A program made the position numbers and the translations under genes. The notes under the pieces were generated by a model that saw nothing but the letters and a program-made list of their open reading frames with translations, was not told the DNA's origin and did no database searches. From Parageobacillus sp. KH3-4 (GTDB taxonomy: Bacteria; Bacillota; Bacilli; Bacillales; Anoxybacillaceae), in assembly GCF_022846435.1 (NCBI RefSeq), contig NZ_AP025627.1, forward strand, positions 3,196,001-3,260,000: a stretch of DNA of 64,000 bases, written 5' to 3'. Within the stretch, counting starts at the first letter, position 1; every line of letters begins with the position of its first letter. Shown one piece after another: positions 42,601 to 58,200 of the stretch.

Positions 42601-45269
42601 ACGCTGCCGTTCCGCGAATGACAGGACGGCTATCTTCCTTTAATAGCTTTAGCAAATGGGGAACTGCAGTTTTGTCTTTATAATGCGCTAACGCTAAAAT
42701 CGCATTTCGTTGAATCGGTTTTTTCCCGCGCCATGCCCCGGCGAGCGAACCAAACTTTTCTTTAAACTCTCGATTGCTTATATGCAAAAGCGGAATTAAT
42801 TTTGGCTTCACCACTTCAGGGTCTGGCTCCATTTCTGGATGAAGATGAAAGTCCTTTCCTTTATTTTCAGGACAAACCATTTGGCACGTATCACACCCAT
42901 ATAACCGGTTTCCAATTTTATCGCGAAATTCATCGGCTAAAAAACCTTTTGTTTGTGTTAAAAATGAGATGCATCGCTGGGCATTCAACTGTCCCCCTTG
43001 CACAAGCGCTCCCGTCGGACAAGCATCGATGCACTTCGTACACGTTCCGCAACGGCTCTCAATAGGTTCATCGGGAGGAAACGGAATGTTGGTGATCATT
43101 TCTCCTAAATAAACATAAGAACCAAACTCTGGAGTAATAATAGAACAATTTTTTCCACTCCAGCCGATACCAGCACGTTCAGCAACAGCGCGGTCTGCCA
43201 ATTCCCCCGTATCCACCATTGATTTTACTTTAGCATGGGGAACCCTCTCTAAAATAAATGCTTCTAACTTTCCAAGACGTTCTCGTAAAACGTCATGATA
43301 ATCCTTGCCCCATGACGCTCTGCAAAAGATCCCTCTTCTTTCCATTTTTGTGCCACGCGGAGCATTTTTCATTTTAGACGGATATGCCAAGGCAATCGCA
43401 ATAATGGATTTTGCCTCTGGCAAAAGCAGCGAAGGATTCGTTCTTTTCTCAACATCCTGTTCTTCAAATCCTGATTGATATCCTAACTCTTGCTGGCGCC
43501 GAAGCCGTTCCTTTAACTCGACAAATGGATCAGCGCTAGCAAATCCAATTTTATCAATACCGATCGTTTTGCTATATTCAATAATTTCTTTTTTCAACGC
43601 TGCCGCATCCATCGTTTTCCCTCCTTTCGCCAAAGTTCTGAATTTATGTTACAATAAAGGAAAATTTGTGAGGTGAAAAAGCTATGGACATTGCTGTTTC
43701 CAAAGCGATAAAACTGACCATTCCTGAATTTAAAATAGGTGTGATACTTTATCATCATATCGTCGTCGATGATTCTCCGCAAATGTTAAAAGGGAAACTC
43801 CAATTATTTCAAGAATCTATTTATTTTGATTTACAGGAAACCGCTGTTGCCGACATTCCCGAACTAGCAGAATGGCGCAGAATCTTTAAAGCAATCGGCA
43901 CAGATCCGAGCAGATATCGTCCTTCATCGGAAAGCTTATACCGGCGTATTCAAAAGAAAAGTTTTATCCCGACTATCCACTCGGCAGCTGACGTGAACAA
44001 TTTCTTTTCCCTATATTATAAAATTCCGATTGGCATTTATGACTTGGATAAATTGGAAGGGCCGGTTGCCGTTGAGATTGGAACGGATCAAGATGAGTAT
44101 ATCGCCATCAATGGACGCGCTGTCAACTTTTCCCGCAAACTCGTATCAAAGGACATTCATGGGCCGTTTGGCAGCCCAATTGTTGATTCGCAGCGGACAG
44201 CTGTCACAAAAGACACGAAAAACGCCATGCAAATTGTATATTTATTACCATCCATGACACAAGACCAATGCAAAAAACTGCTGCAGTCGATGCAAAACAT
44301 GTTCTTGCAAATTCACGGGGGAAACGCTACGTTTCAAATTGTATAAAAAATAAAAACGCAATGCCTCGTTCTTTTTAGAAACGAAACACTGCGTTGTACC
44401 CAAATATTGATTGATGGAGCGGGTGATGGGAATCGAACCCACGACATCAGCTTGGAAGGCTGAGGTTTTACCGCTAAACTACACCCGCACATTATTTTTT
44501 AAACTGTACACATCCGAAGCTATCCTGTCATTTCCTCTACCAGCTGCTAAAAGAAGTCAAAGCGTCGAGGCAACTTGCAGCAGATTCATCACGTTTTGCA
44601 CAACCGCTGTTTCACTACTAAACTGCATCCGGCTTATGGGATTTTTGCTTCCACTACAAAACCAAGTTTACCTACAAAGTCAATTAATTTAACATCATTG
44701 ATTATAGCAAAGGATCTATTATATTGCAACTATAATACGAAAAAATTCGACAAATTTCGCTTTTCATATTGGAACACACCATACTAATCAATAAATAAAA
44801 GAATAAAAGCACCAGTTTCCCGGTGCTTCTATGACCCGTACGGGATTCGAACCCGTGTTACCGCCGTGAAAGGGCGGTGTCTTAACCACTTGACCAACGG
44901 GCCACATTTCGATGGCGGAGAAGGCGGGATTTGAACCCGCGCGCCGCAAAACTGCGACCTAACGGTTTAGCAAACCGTCCCCTTCAGCCACTTGGGTACT
45001 TCTCCGTATGGCTCCGCAAGTAGGATTCGAACCTACGACCTACCGGTTAACAGCCGGTTGCTCTACCGCTGAGCTATTGCGGAATAAACTAAAACTTATA
45101 TCAACCTGTCTCTTCTCCGACTAGCACCACCAAAGTAATGAACGTATTGAAGTGACTCAAAGAGAAGGAACAGGATCAAATATGCAAGGATGAAGGAAAA
45201 CCTTCTAGCTATAGTTTAACTCACAATCAAATAATATGCAATATGGTGGGCCTAAGTGGACTTGAACCA

Positions 45270-45313
<44 letters not shown>

Positions 45314-45515
45314 TAGGCCCAAGAAAGCGGGTGATGGGAATCGAACCCACGACATCAGCTTGGAAGGCTGAGGTTTTACCACTAAACTACACCCGCATGC
45401 CAAGGGCGACTAGTGGGAATCGAACCCACGCATGCCAGAGCCACAATCTGGTGCGTTAACCACTTCGCCATAGTCGCCACAATCTGTGGTGCCGGCTGCA
45501 GGACTTGAACCCGCA

Positions 45516-45547
<32 letters not shown>

Positions 45548-46026
45548 TTGAGCTAAGCCGGCATAAACGATTGGGTTATACTCAAAATCGTCAAATTTTT
45601 TATGTGTTATCCCTTTCAATACTGTAATAAGAATGAATGACAAAAAATCGTAATTTCAAACTGATCGCAAAAGAATCTAAAGGTGGCTCGGGACGGAATC
45701 GAACCGCCGACACAAGGATTTTCAGTCCTTTGCTCTACCGACTGAGCTACCGAGCCGTATGCATTTTCAAACTTTTATACGTTGGCTCTTCCACTATTAG
45801 CAAATTCAAAAGCGGCAAATGCATCAAAACAACTCGCAATCAATACTTTTATCCATTTCAAGAATATCGGATGCATCGGAACAGCTCACAACGGATTCGT
45901 GGAAGCTTAGGTTCATTGCTGCCAAGCCATTTTTAATCACTTACTGTGGCGGTCCCGACGGGGATCGAACCCGCGATCTCCTGCGTGACAGGCAGGCATG
46001 TGAACCACTACACTACGGGACCAATA

Positions 46027-46102
<76 letters not shown>

Positions 46103-47204
46103 GGCGATAGCAACAAATATATCCATATATCACATATCACATGTGGCGGAGGAGGAGGGATTCGAACCCCCGCGCGCCTTGCGGCGCCTCTCGGTTTTCA
46201 AGACCGACCCCTTCAGCCAGACTTGGGTACTCCTCCATCACAATAAAGAATATGGTGGACCTTGTAGGACTCGAACCTACGACCGGACGGTTATGAGCCG
46301 TCTGCTCTAACCAGCTGAGCTAAAGGTCCATCACACAATGGCGGCGGGGGGGATCGAACCCCCGACCTCACGGGTATGAACCGTACGCTCTAGCCAGCTG
46401 AGCTACGCCGCCATAAACTAAATTGCAATGGTGGAGCCTATCGGGATCGAACCGATGACCTCCTGCGTGCAAAGCAGGCGCTCTCCCAGCTGAGCTAAGG
46501 CCCCCTCTTTTCTCTAAATCGGGAAGACAGGATTCGAACCTGCGACCCCATGGTCCCAAACCATGTGCTCTACCAAGCTGAGCTACTTCCCGTAATGACG
46601 CGCTCGAGAGGATTCGAACCCCTAACCTTCTGATCCGTAGTCAGATGCTCTATCCAATTGAGCTACGAGCGCACATGCCGAGGGCCGGACTCGAACCGGC
46701 ACGGTAGTTACCTACCCCAGGATTTTAAGTCCTGTGCGTCTGCCAATTCCGCCACCCCGGCGGTTACTGGAGCGGAAGACGGGACTCGAACCCGCGACCC
46801 CCACCTTGGCAAGGTGGTGTTCTACCACTGAACTACTTCCGCAGCTTCAATATGAAGTGCGGGTGGAGGGACTTGAACCCCCACGCCGTAAGGCGCCAGA
46901 TCCTAAGTCTGGTGCGTCTGCCAATTCCGCCACACCCGCAACTGAAGAGTGAGCCATGGAGGATTCGAACCTCCGACCCTCTGATTAAAAGTCAGATGCT
47001 CTACCTACTGAGCTAATGGCTCATATGGCAAACAAAAACAATCGTCATTCTCCGTTGTCTCTTCCTCTTTATGCATATTCAACGATGCTAAACGTTTCAG
47101 GACAACTCGCAGCAGATCATGGAAGTGTAGGCTTATTGTTTTCTATTGTGTTAATGGTAAACATTAACATTATTACAATGCCGGCTGCAGGACTTGAACC
47201 CGCA

Positions 47205-47236
<32 letters not shown>

Positions 47237-47498
47237 TTGAGCTAAGCCGGCATAAACATCAATTGTTTCTATAATTATTTCCGTGTTCCTTATTCAACAG
47301 GATTCCTCGGAAATAGAAAATATACCGAGAAACTCATGCTCTGCACATTATTATGATGGAGGATGACGGGATCGAACCGCCGACCCCTTGCTTGTAAGGC
47401 AAGTGCTCTCCCAGCTGAGCTAATCCTCCATTATAAACCGCCTAGCGACGACCTACTCTCGCAGGGGCGCTGGCCCCAACTACCATCGGCGCTGGAGA

Positions 47499-47532
<34 letters not shown>

Positions 47533-47907
47533 TTCCTCTCCGCTATTGTCACTAGGCAAGTAATGGACAAGAATTATTATATATGAGCGGCTAGTTTTGT
47601 CAAGATGGGGATTTCATTCCCTCAAAACTAGATAACCGTTCGTTTGGAAGAAACCGTTTCGCTGGGCGGCTTCCGTTTTTCCGCTTGGTTAAGTCCTCGA
47701 TCGATTAGTATCCGTCAGCTCCACGTGTCGCCACGCTTCCACCTCGGACCTATCGACCTCGTCATCTTCGAGGGATCTTACTCGCTTTTCGCGATGGGAA
47801 ATCTCATCTTGAGGGGGGCTTCACGCTTAGATGCTTTCAGCGCTTATCCCTTCCGCACATAGCTACCCAGCGGTGCCCCTGGCGGGACAACTGGTACACC
47901 AGCGGTG

Positions 47908-47942
<35 letters not shown>

Positions 47943-47966
47943 CTCTCAAATTTCCTGCGCCCGCGA

Positions 47967-48050
<84 letters not shown>

Positions 48051-48055
48051 GACTA

Positions 48056-48110
<55 letters not shown>

Positions 48111-48127
48111 GACTCTTGGGGGAGATC

Positions 48128-48180
<53 letters not shown>

Positions 48181-48320
48181 GGAACCACCGGATCACTAAG
48201 CCCGACTTTCGTCCCTGCTCGACCTGTCCGTCTCGCAGTCAAGCTCCCTTCTGCCTTTGCACTCTCCGAATGATTTCCAACCATTCTGAGGGAACCTTTG
48301 GGCGCCTCCGTTACCTTTTG

Positions 48321-48353
<33 letters not shown>

Positions 48354-48611
48354 ACACTGTCTCCCACCCCGATAAGGGGTGCGGGTTAGAATTTCAATAC
48401 CGCCAGGGTGGTATCCCACCGTCGCCTCCACCGAAGCTGGCGCTCCGGCTTCCCAGGCTCCCACCTATCCTGTACAAGCGATACCAAAATTCCATATCAG
48501 GCTGCAGTAAAGCTCCACGGGGTCTTTCCGTCCTGTCGCGGGTAACCTGCATCTTCACAGGTAGTATGATTTCACCGGGTCTCTCGTTGAGACAGTGCCC
48601 AAGTCGTTACA

Positions 48612-48688
<77 letters not shown>

Positions 48689-49199
48689 TGGGGCTTCGGT
48701 TCGCACCTTCAGCCTTGCGGCTTAAGCGCTCCCCTTAACCTTCCAGCACCGGGCAGGTATCAGCCCCTATACTTCGCCTTTCGGCTTCGCAGAGACCTGT
48801 GTTTTTGATAAACAGTCGCTTGGGCCTTTTCACTGCGGCTCCCTCGGGCTTGAGACCCAAGAGAGCACCCCTTCTCCCGAAGTTACGGGGTCATTTTGCC
48901 GAGTTCCTTAACGAGAGTTCTCCCGCGCACCTTAGGATTCTCTCCTCGCCTACCTGTGTCGGTTTGCGGTACGGGCACCTCCCACCTCGCTAGAGGCTTT
49001 TCTTGGCAGTGTAGGATCGGGGACTTCGGGACCAAAGGTCCCTTCGCCATCACGGCTCCGCCTTGTTGCCAGACGGATTTGCCTATCTGGCGGCCTAACC
49101 GCTTGGACAGGCTATTCCAGCAGCCTGCTCGCCCTACCTTCCTGCGTCCCCCCATCGCTCAAACGGTGAGGAGGTGGTACAGGAATCTCGACCTGTTGC

Positions 49200-49231
<32 letters not shown>

Positions 49232-49458
49232 TCCCGACTAACCCTGAGCGGACGAACCTTCCTCAGGAACCCTTAGGCTTTCGGTGCAGAGGATTCTCAC
49301 CTCTGTTTTCGCTACTCACACCGGCATTCTCACTTCTAAGCGCTCCACGAGTCCTTCCGGTCTCGCTTCAGCGCACTTAGAACGCTCCCCTACCGATGAC
49401 CATCGGTCATCCCACAGCTTCGGTGGTACGTTTAGCCCCGGTACATTTTCGGCGCAGA

Positions 49459-49520
<62 letters not shown>

Positions 49521-50053
49521 TGGTTGTCTGGGCAACTCCACATCCTTTTCCACTTAACGTACACTTAGGGACCTTAGCTGGTGGTCTGGGCTGTTTCCCT
49601 CTCGACTACGGATCTTATCACTCGTAGTCTGACTCCCAAGGATAAGTCGTTGGCATTCGGAGTTTGACTGAGTTCGGTAACCCGATGAGGGCCCCTAGCT
49701 CAATCAGTGCTCTACCTCCAAGACTCTTCCCTTGAGGCTAGCCCTAAAGCTATTTCGGGGAGAACCAGCTATCTCCAGGTTCGATTGGCATTTCACCCCT
49801 ACCCACACCTCATCCCCGCACTTTTCAACGTGCGTGGGTTCGGGCCTCCAGTAGGTGTTACCCTACCTTCACCCTGGGCATGGGTAGATCACCTGGTTTC
49901 GGGTCTACGACGACGTACTATGCGCCCTATTCAGACTCGCTTTCGCTGCGGCTCCGTCTTTTCGACTTAACCTCGCACGTCATCGTAACTCGCCGGTTCA
50001 TTCTACAAAAGGCACGCCATCACCCATCAACGGGCTCTGACTACTTGTAGGCA

Positions 50054-50090
<37 letters not shown>

Positions 50091-50342
50091 GCTTTTCACC
50101 TTTCCCTCACGGTACTGGTTCACTATCGGTCACTAGGGAGTATTTAGCCTTGGGAGATGGTCCTCCCTGCTTCCGACGGGATTCCCCGTGTCCCGTCGTA
50201 CTCAGGAGCCACTCGGGAGGGAACGAAGTTTCGACTACAGGGCTGTCACCTTCTCTGGCGGGCCTTTCCAGACCGCTTCGTCTACCCCGTTCCTTTGTCA
50301 CTCCCATCTGAGTGGTCCTACAACCCCAAGAGGCAAGCCTCT

Positions 50343-50387
<45 letters not shown>

Positions 50388-50400
50388 CGGTTGCTTTCTT

Positions 50401-50436
<36 letters not shown>

Positions 50437-50810
50437 GTGCCCTCCATACCCTATGGATTCAGGTATGGATACTGCCCCATTACGGGCAGTGGGTTCCCCC
50501 ATTCGGACATCTCCGGATCAACGCTTGCTTACAGCTCCCCGAAGCGTTTCGGCGTTTGCCCCGTCCTTCATCGGCTCCTAGTGCCAAGGCATCCACCGTG
50601 CGCCCTTTCTAACTTAACCATGCGAAACCCGGCTTTATCTTCGCCGCCTTCGCTTCCCGGCTTCTTCCTTTCGGTTATCTAGTTTTCAAGGAACCAATTG
50701 ATTTGTCCTGCATCCGTTCATAGACGCAGGCGCAAAGCATTTGAAGGAACAACCAATGTTCCTTCAAAACTGAACAAAACTCCGCGTCCACTTTATTTTC
50801 ACGATGATGT

Positions 50811-50868
<58 letters not shown>

Positions 50869-50947
50869 ACCCCAATCACTTGCCCCACCTTCGGCGGCTG
50901 GCTCCCTTGCGGGTTACCTCACCGACTTCGGGTGTTGCAAGCTCTCG

Positions 50948-51025
<78 letters not shown>

Positions 51026-51243
51026 GCTTCATGCAGGCGAGTTGCAGCCTGCAATCCGAACTGAGAGCGGCTTTTTGGGATTCGCTCCCCCTCGCGGGTT
51101 CGCAGCCCTTTGTACCGCCCATTGTAGCACGTGTGTAGCCCAGGTCATAAGGGGCATGATGATTTGACGTCATCCCCACCTTCCTCCGGTTTGTCACCGG
51201 CAGTCCCCCTAGAGTGCCCAACTGAATGCTGGCAACTAGGGGC

Positions 51244-51308
<65 letters not shown>

Positions 51309-51367
51309 CCACCTGTCACCCTGTCCTCCCGAAGGGAGGAACGCCCTGTCTCCAGGGTTGTCAGGGG

Positions 51368-51495
<128 letters not shown>

Positions 51496-51536
51496 CGCGT
51501 TAGCTACAGCACTAAAGGGGTAACCCCTCTAACACT

Positions 51537-51602
<66 letters not shown>

Positions 51603-51823
51603 GCCTCAGCGTCAGTTACAGACCAGAGAGCCGCCTTCGCCACTGGTGTTCCTCCACATCTCTACGCATTTCACCGCTACACGTGGAATTCCGCTCTCCT
51701 CTTCTGCACTCAAGTCCCCCAGTTTCCAATGACCCTCCACGGTTAAGCCGTGGGCTTTCACATCAGACTTAAGGGACCGCCTGCGCGCGCTTTACGCCCA
51801 ATAATTCCGGACAACGCTCGCCC

Positions 51824-51862
<39 letters not shown>

Positions 51863-52007
51863 GGCTTTCTCGTTAGGTACCGTCACCGTGCCGCCCTGTT
51901 CGAACGGCACTTCTTCTTCCCTAACAACAGAGCTTTACGATCCGAAGACCTTCTTCGCTCACGCGGCGTCGCTCCGTCAGACTTTCGTCCATTGCGGAAG
52001 ATTCCCT

Positions 52008-52056
<49 letters not shown>

Positions 52057-52088
52057 CGGTCACCCTCTCAGGCCGGCTACGCATCGTC

Positions 52089-52120
<32 letters not shown>

Positions 52121-52238
52121 AATGCGCCGCGGGCCCATCCGCAAGTGGCAGCCGAAGCCGCCTTTCAACCAAAGACCATGCGGTCTTCGGTGTTATCCGG
52201 TATTAGCTCCGGTTTCCCGGAGTTATCCCGGTCTTACG

Positions 52239-52275
<37 letters not shown>

Positions 52276-55200
52276 AACCAAGCGGAAGCAAGCTTCCGCC
52301 CGGTCCGCTCGACTTGCATGTATTAGGCACGCCGCCAGCGTTCGTCCTGAGCCAGGATCAAACTCTCCATAGAAAATGGATTGGCTTATCTTCAGCTTCG
52401 GCTCCGACACCAAAAGATGCCAGTCGCCTTCGCTTTTCTTATTGTCTAGCTCCGGCTCCTAGCCCCTCGGGACGCTTCGGTCTCGCTGTGGCGGCAACCG
52501 CCTCCTCGCGAGCCCTCCAGCGCCTGTCAGGGCTAATCAGTCGCCTTCGCTTTTCTATGTGGACGCTTCGTTTTGTTCAGTTTTCAAGGAACATTCTTTT
52601 TTAAAGCGACTTCTTTATACTATCATTTATATTTTTCATTGTCAAGCATTTTTTCACCCACATCATTCCGCAACTCCCTTGGTTGCGGCGACGTTTCATA
52701 ATATATCATCTCTTTTTTAACAAGTCAATAACATTTTTCTTATGAAAATAAAAATTTCAATCTTCATTTCCACATAAAAACAGGGCTGACATATTTCCTA
52801 AAAATGAACACACAGCCCCGACATACAGATAAAAATAAATTTACAGACACAGCCGCAACAAAAAATGCTACTACTGTCCTCCATTTTTCAATGAATAGTA
52901 ACGATGATAGATGCGGGGGCTTTTTGTTGTCTCTTCCTTCACATGCAAAATTTTTTTCTCTACTAAATATTCCAACATTATGATAAGGTCTACCGAATAC
53001 GATGCAAGCTTTGGATGTTGCACCATTTCAGCTATGCTCCACGCTCCTTCTTTTTCCCTTAAAACGTTGCACAAATGAGCAGCCCCTGATGGAATCCGAG
53101 AATGAATTAAAAACTCACTTGCCAAAAATAAAAGTTCTAGCCGTTTCGGCAAAGGCTCTTCGCTGCTAACAAGTTCCTCATATAGCTTATAAATTTGCCC
53201 ATCAATTTGCTTCACTTGATTCCAGACGGTCACCTCAGGATAAAATCCTTGTTCAATGACGGCTAATCGCGCGAGATGATGCAGCGCATGAATGACATGA
53301 TGATACGCATCTAACAATTGGTTTGCTTCAAAAAACGCTTTCCCGTCCATATATCTACGCACTAATTTTGCAAATTCCAACCCCATTTTTAACTGCCGCA
53401 TCTCTTTTGGGAATTCCGCCATACGATTGCGAAGTTGATGTATATATTCATTACGGTCAAATAAAACCTTTCCATTAAATATCCAATCAATGGCTTTTCG
53501 ATGATTGCCAAGAAGCAGCCATTCGTTTAACTTTGTTTCATCGACCACATATAACGCCGCTTTTTCTTCTCCTGATGCATAATGTTTTATAAATATAGGT
53601 GGGTTCATATCAGCGGCAACTACCAATAAAACAAAATGGAATGTGTCTGTCACAGCCGAATTGTTCGCTTTTTTTTCAATCAGTAAAATGCCTAATGTAT
53701 TACGACGGCTAGCCCATTGCTGGTAGATGGGACGAATTAAACCTTCCATATATGATTTCCTCCATCTCCTTCATGTTGCCATTCGTTATTCGACAAAAAA
53801 CAAAAAAATCCTCTTTGTCGTTTCCATGCCTCTCGAAGATAGCATTATAAAGCTAACGTTACTTCTTCACTTTATGATATAGTGGTAATAGGAGGGAAAA
53901 ATAATGGGCATTAAATATTCGAGCAAAATCAACAAAATTCGCACATTTGCCTTAAGCCTAATTTTTATTGGCGTTATCGTTATGTATATAGGAGTGTTTT
54001 TCCGTACATCTCCTTTCATTATGACATTGTTTATGATTTTAGGCCTTCTTTTCATCATCGCAAGCGCTGTTGTTTATTTTTGGATTGGAACATTATCAAC
54101 AAGGGCAGTGCAAGTCGTATGCCCATCTTGCGGCAAAGTGACGAAAATGCTTGGCAGGGTAGATTTATGCATGTTTTGTAATGAGCCGTTGACATTAGAT
54201 CCGGAGTTAGAAGGGAAAGAGTTTGACGAAAAATATAACCGAAAAAAAAGAAAAAGCTGATAGCAACTTCCCCGCTATCAGCTTTTTAATGTTGTTGGCG
54301 TGCTCTCTCTTGACAATCGGGACAAGTCCCATAAATTTCCATACGATGATGATCCACTTTGAATCCCGTTACATGTGCAGCAAGTTCTTCTACCTCATCT
54401 AAGCCCGGGTAGTGAAAATCGACAATCTTGCCACATTGTTCACAAATAACGTGGTAATGATCGGATGTAACGAAATCAAAGCGGCTTGATGCATCACCGT
54501 ATGTTAACTCTTTCACTAATCCGACCTCTTTAAAAACGCGCAAATTATTATAGACGGTCGCTACGCTCATGTTTGGAAATTTTCCTTCCAGCGCTTTATA
54601 TATTTCATCTGCTGTCGGGTGTGACATCGAGTTAATTAAATATTCCAATATCGCATGACGTTGCGGAGTAATGCGTATTCCCGTCTGTTTTAATGTATCA
54701 AGCGCTTCTTTTAACTGTTGATTGTCAGACACCGTCATGCACCTCTCTTCCTTAAAAAAATAAAAAGAATTATTATTTTATAATTTTTATAATTAGTCTA
54801 CAAGTATTTTATGCTATTTGTCAATATTCGTATCATTAATATATGAAATCGCCACATCTTTTTAACATAAAAAATGCGCGGAAGCTCGTTCCGCACCATT
54901 CATTGCATTATTCATTTGAGGAGGCTACTATTCAGCATACGCGTTGCCAAATTTTTTGTATGGACTTTTACCTATATATAGGAAAATTACGTTAAATTTT
55001 CTAAAATGTATTTTAACGCCTCTTCTACATGCCCCTTTACTTTAACTCCCCTCCATTCTTTCACTAATCTTCCGTCCCGGTCAATCACAAACGTCGAGCG
55101 CTCAACTCCCATATACTCTTTTCCGAAATTTTTCTTTAGTTTCCAAACACCGTACATTTCCGCCACTTTATGTTCTTCATCGGAAAGCAATAAAAATGGA

Positions 55201-58200
55201 AGTTGATATTTTTCAATGAATTTTCTGTGCCGCTCTACAGGATCCGTACTTACTCCTAAAATAATTGTATCACTTTCTGCAAACTTTTCATAACGATCGC
55301 GAAAATCGCACGCTTCCGTCGTGCATCCCGGCGTCATATCTTTCGGATAAAAATACAATACAACATGTTTCCCGTGAAAATCAGAAAGGGAAACCATTTC
55401 GCCGTTGCTTGCCGGCAATGTAAAGTCCGGCGCTGGTTGTCCGACTTGCAGTGACATCTCTCTTCCCTCCAATGTATTGTTCTTTCGCTTTTAGAGTAGC
55501 GAAAGGAGCAATCAATTGCAACGATTAACATCATCACGATCCATCATCGTACGGGCTACAAGCACAGCAGGCATAATATAACCTAGCAAAGCTTCCGTAA
55601 TGGCAATCCATCTTCCAATCCCTATCGGAGCAACATCCCCATATCCAACCGATAGCAACGTCATCCCGCTTAAATAAAGGCTGTCTTGAAGTATAGAAAA
55701 ACATCCGTTTGCCGTTCCATCGGCAGACGGGATAAATACGTTATGCCCATTCATTTGCAGCACCATATATATGAGTCCAAAACCTAGCATCATCGTGATA
55801 TACCATTGAATAAGGATAAATAAATTTTCCAAGGAAATATGCCGAGTTACTTTTCCTCTTGTCGTCCAAATAGACGTAATGCTTCCAATTAACACCGCCG
55901 TGACAATTCCTACAAACGCGTATTCCATTCCTCTCACCTCGTACTTGTCCATAACCATATATACGAAGGCAAAAAGTCGATTATTCATCTATCAGTTGAT
56001 TCGGTATAATAAAACTTATGGAAAGAAAAACGACGGAAAGGGAGAAACCAATGCATACGATTTTAATTGTCGAAGATGATGCAAAAATCGCCTCGATGCT
56101 TAAGGAGCATATCGAGAAATATGAATACCGTGCACATATTGCGGAACAGTTTGACGATATAAAAAAAGAATTTATAAAGTACCGGCCTCATCTTGTACTG
56201 CTCGACATTAATCTCCCTCGATTCGACGGTTTTTATTGGTGCCGGCAAATCCGCACGATTTCCCTCTGCCCTATTATTTTCATCTCCGCGCGCAGCCACG
56301 AAATGAACCAAATTATGGCCATCGAAAACGGTGGAGATGATTACATTACAAAGCCGTTTCATTTTGATCTGGTCATGGCAAAAATCAAAAGTTTAATGCG
56401 GCGGACATACGGTTCTTATGCCGCTCCTGCAGAGCCCCACGTATATGAGGTTTCGGGATTGTACTTGTTATATGATCGACATGCCGTGCAATGGAAAGAG
56501 AAAACGATCGAGTTAACAAAAAAGGAGTTTACTTTATTAGAACGTTTGGCAAAAAAATCCGGAAAAATTGTATCTCGTGAAGAACTGCTCGAGTCATTAT
56601 GGGATGATACCGAATTTGTCGACGACAATACATTATCCGTCAATATTACACGCGTTCGCAAAAAACTGCAGCAAATCGGAATCGAACAGGCAATTGAAAC
56701 GGTTCGCGGAGTCGGTTATAAATTAGCGGAAACATGGAGGGATTCACAATGAAATTGTTTTTGCGTGAGCATATCCCGCTGACCATCTTTCATCTCCTTC
56801 ACGCTGTACTTTTGCTATCGATTGTGTATTTATATATGCTCGAACAATCTTTTCGTCCGTCTTTTGGCATGTTTGCGTATCTTTTCGTCATTAGCTTTGT
56901 GTGCATCATGATATTTTTAGCATGGCGCTATTGGCGGCAATCCCATGCATATCGGTTTTTATCGTCCGACTTGCGGCAGTTAGACATGAGCACACATCCT
57001 TTTAGCGGGTCTCCGTTACTGCTTGCTTTTCAAAAACTTCTCCGCTCGCAATATCGTTATTACATACAAGAAATACAAACATTACATAAAGAAATGGACG
57101 ATGCATCATTATTTATGAACCAATGGGTCCATCAGATGAAAACACCCGTTTCTGTCATGGATTTGCTTTTGCAAAACTTTGACATTCAAGACCAATCCGA
57201 CTGGGAGTTTGTGAATAGCATGCGTGAAGAACTCGAACGACTGCAGCATGGATTGGAGCTGGCTCTGTATTCAGAACGAATAAAACGTTTTTCCCATGAT
57301 TTTCACGTAAAGCGGCTGCCGCTAAAAACAATGGTCAATCATGTCATTCAACATTACAAACGCTCGTTTATTCGCAATCGCATTCACCCCATCGTCGAAA
57401 TTCCGGAAACGATTTTCGTAGAAACGGACCCAAAATGGTTTCAGTTCGCTCTTAGCCAAATCGTCACCAATGCCATCAAATATTCGAAAGACATCAGCAG
57501 CCAAATCGTGCTTTCTGCTGTTTGGCGCGAAAACGAAGTATTTTTGTCCGTTCAAGATTTTGGAGTCGGTATTCCAAAGCAAGATATCGGACGCGTATTT
57601 GAACCTTTTTTCACCGGTATGAATGGGCGCAGATTTCGCGAATCCACTGGAATGGGGTTATACCTTGTCAAACAAATTGTTGACCATCTTGGCCACGGAA
57701 TTGCCATTTCCTCTGAAGAAGGAAAAGGCACCACCGTCACAATCACTTTTTCCAATGTGACAAAAATGTAAGAAAACAAGCAGGCTTTGTAAGGAAAATC
57801 GATATGTTCACGCGATCTCCCTTCGTATAATCGACAGTAGAAACAATAAGGGAGGTTTTTTATGGCGATCCTGCAAGCAAACTCGATTACGAAAATATAC
57901 CGTTCCAGCCAGTCGGTCGCACACCGGGCATTAGACAACTTCAGTTTATCGATCGAAAAAGGCGAGTTTGTCGGCGTCATGGGGCCATCCGGAAGCGGAA
58001 AAACGACCTTGCTTAATATTTTAGCAACCATCGATCAGCCGACTACGGGAGAAGTGTTGGTGGAGGGGAAAAATCTATCACGTCTTTCGAAAAAAGAACT
58101 TGCTTTGTTTCGCAGACGAAAACTTGGCTTCGTGTTCCAAGACTTCAACTTGCTAGACACGTTAACGATTGGGGAAAATATCATCCTTCCGCTTACATTG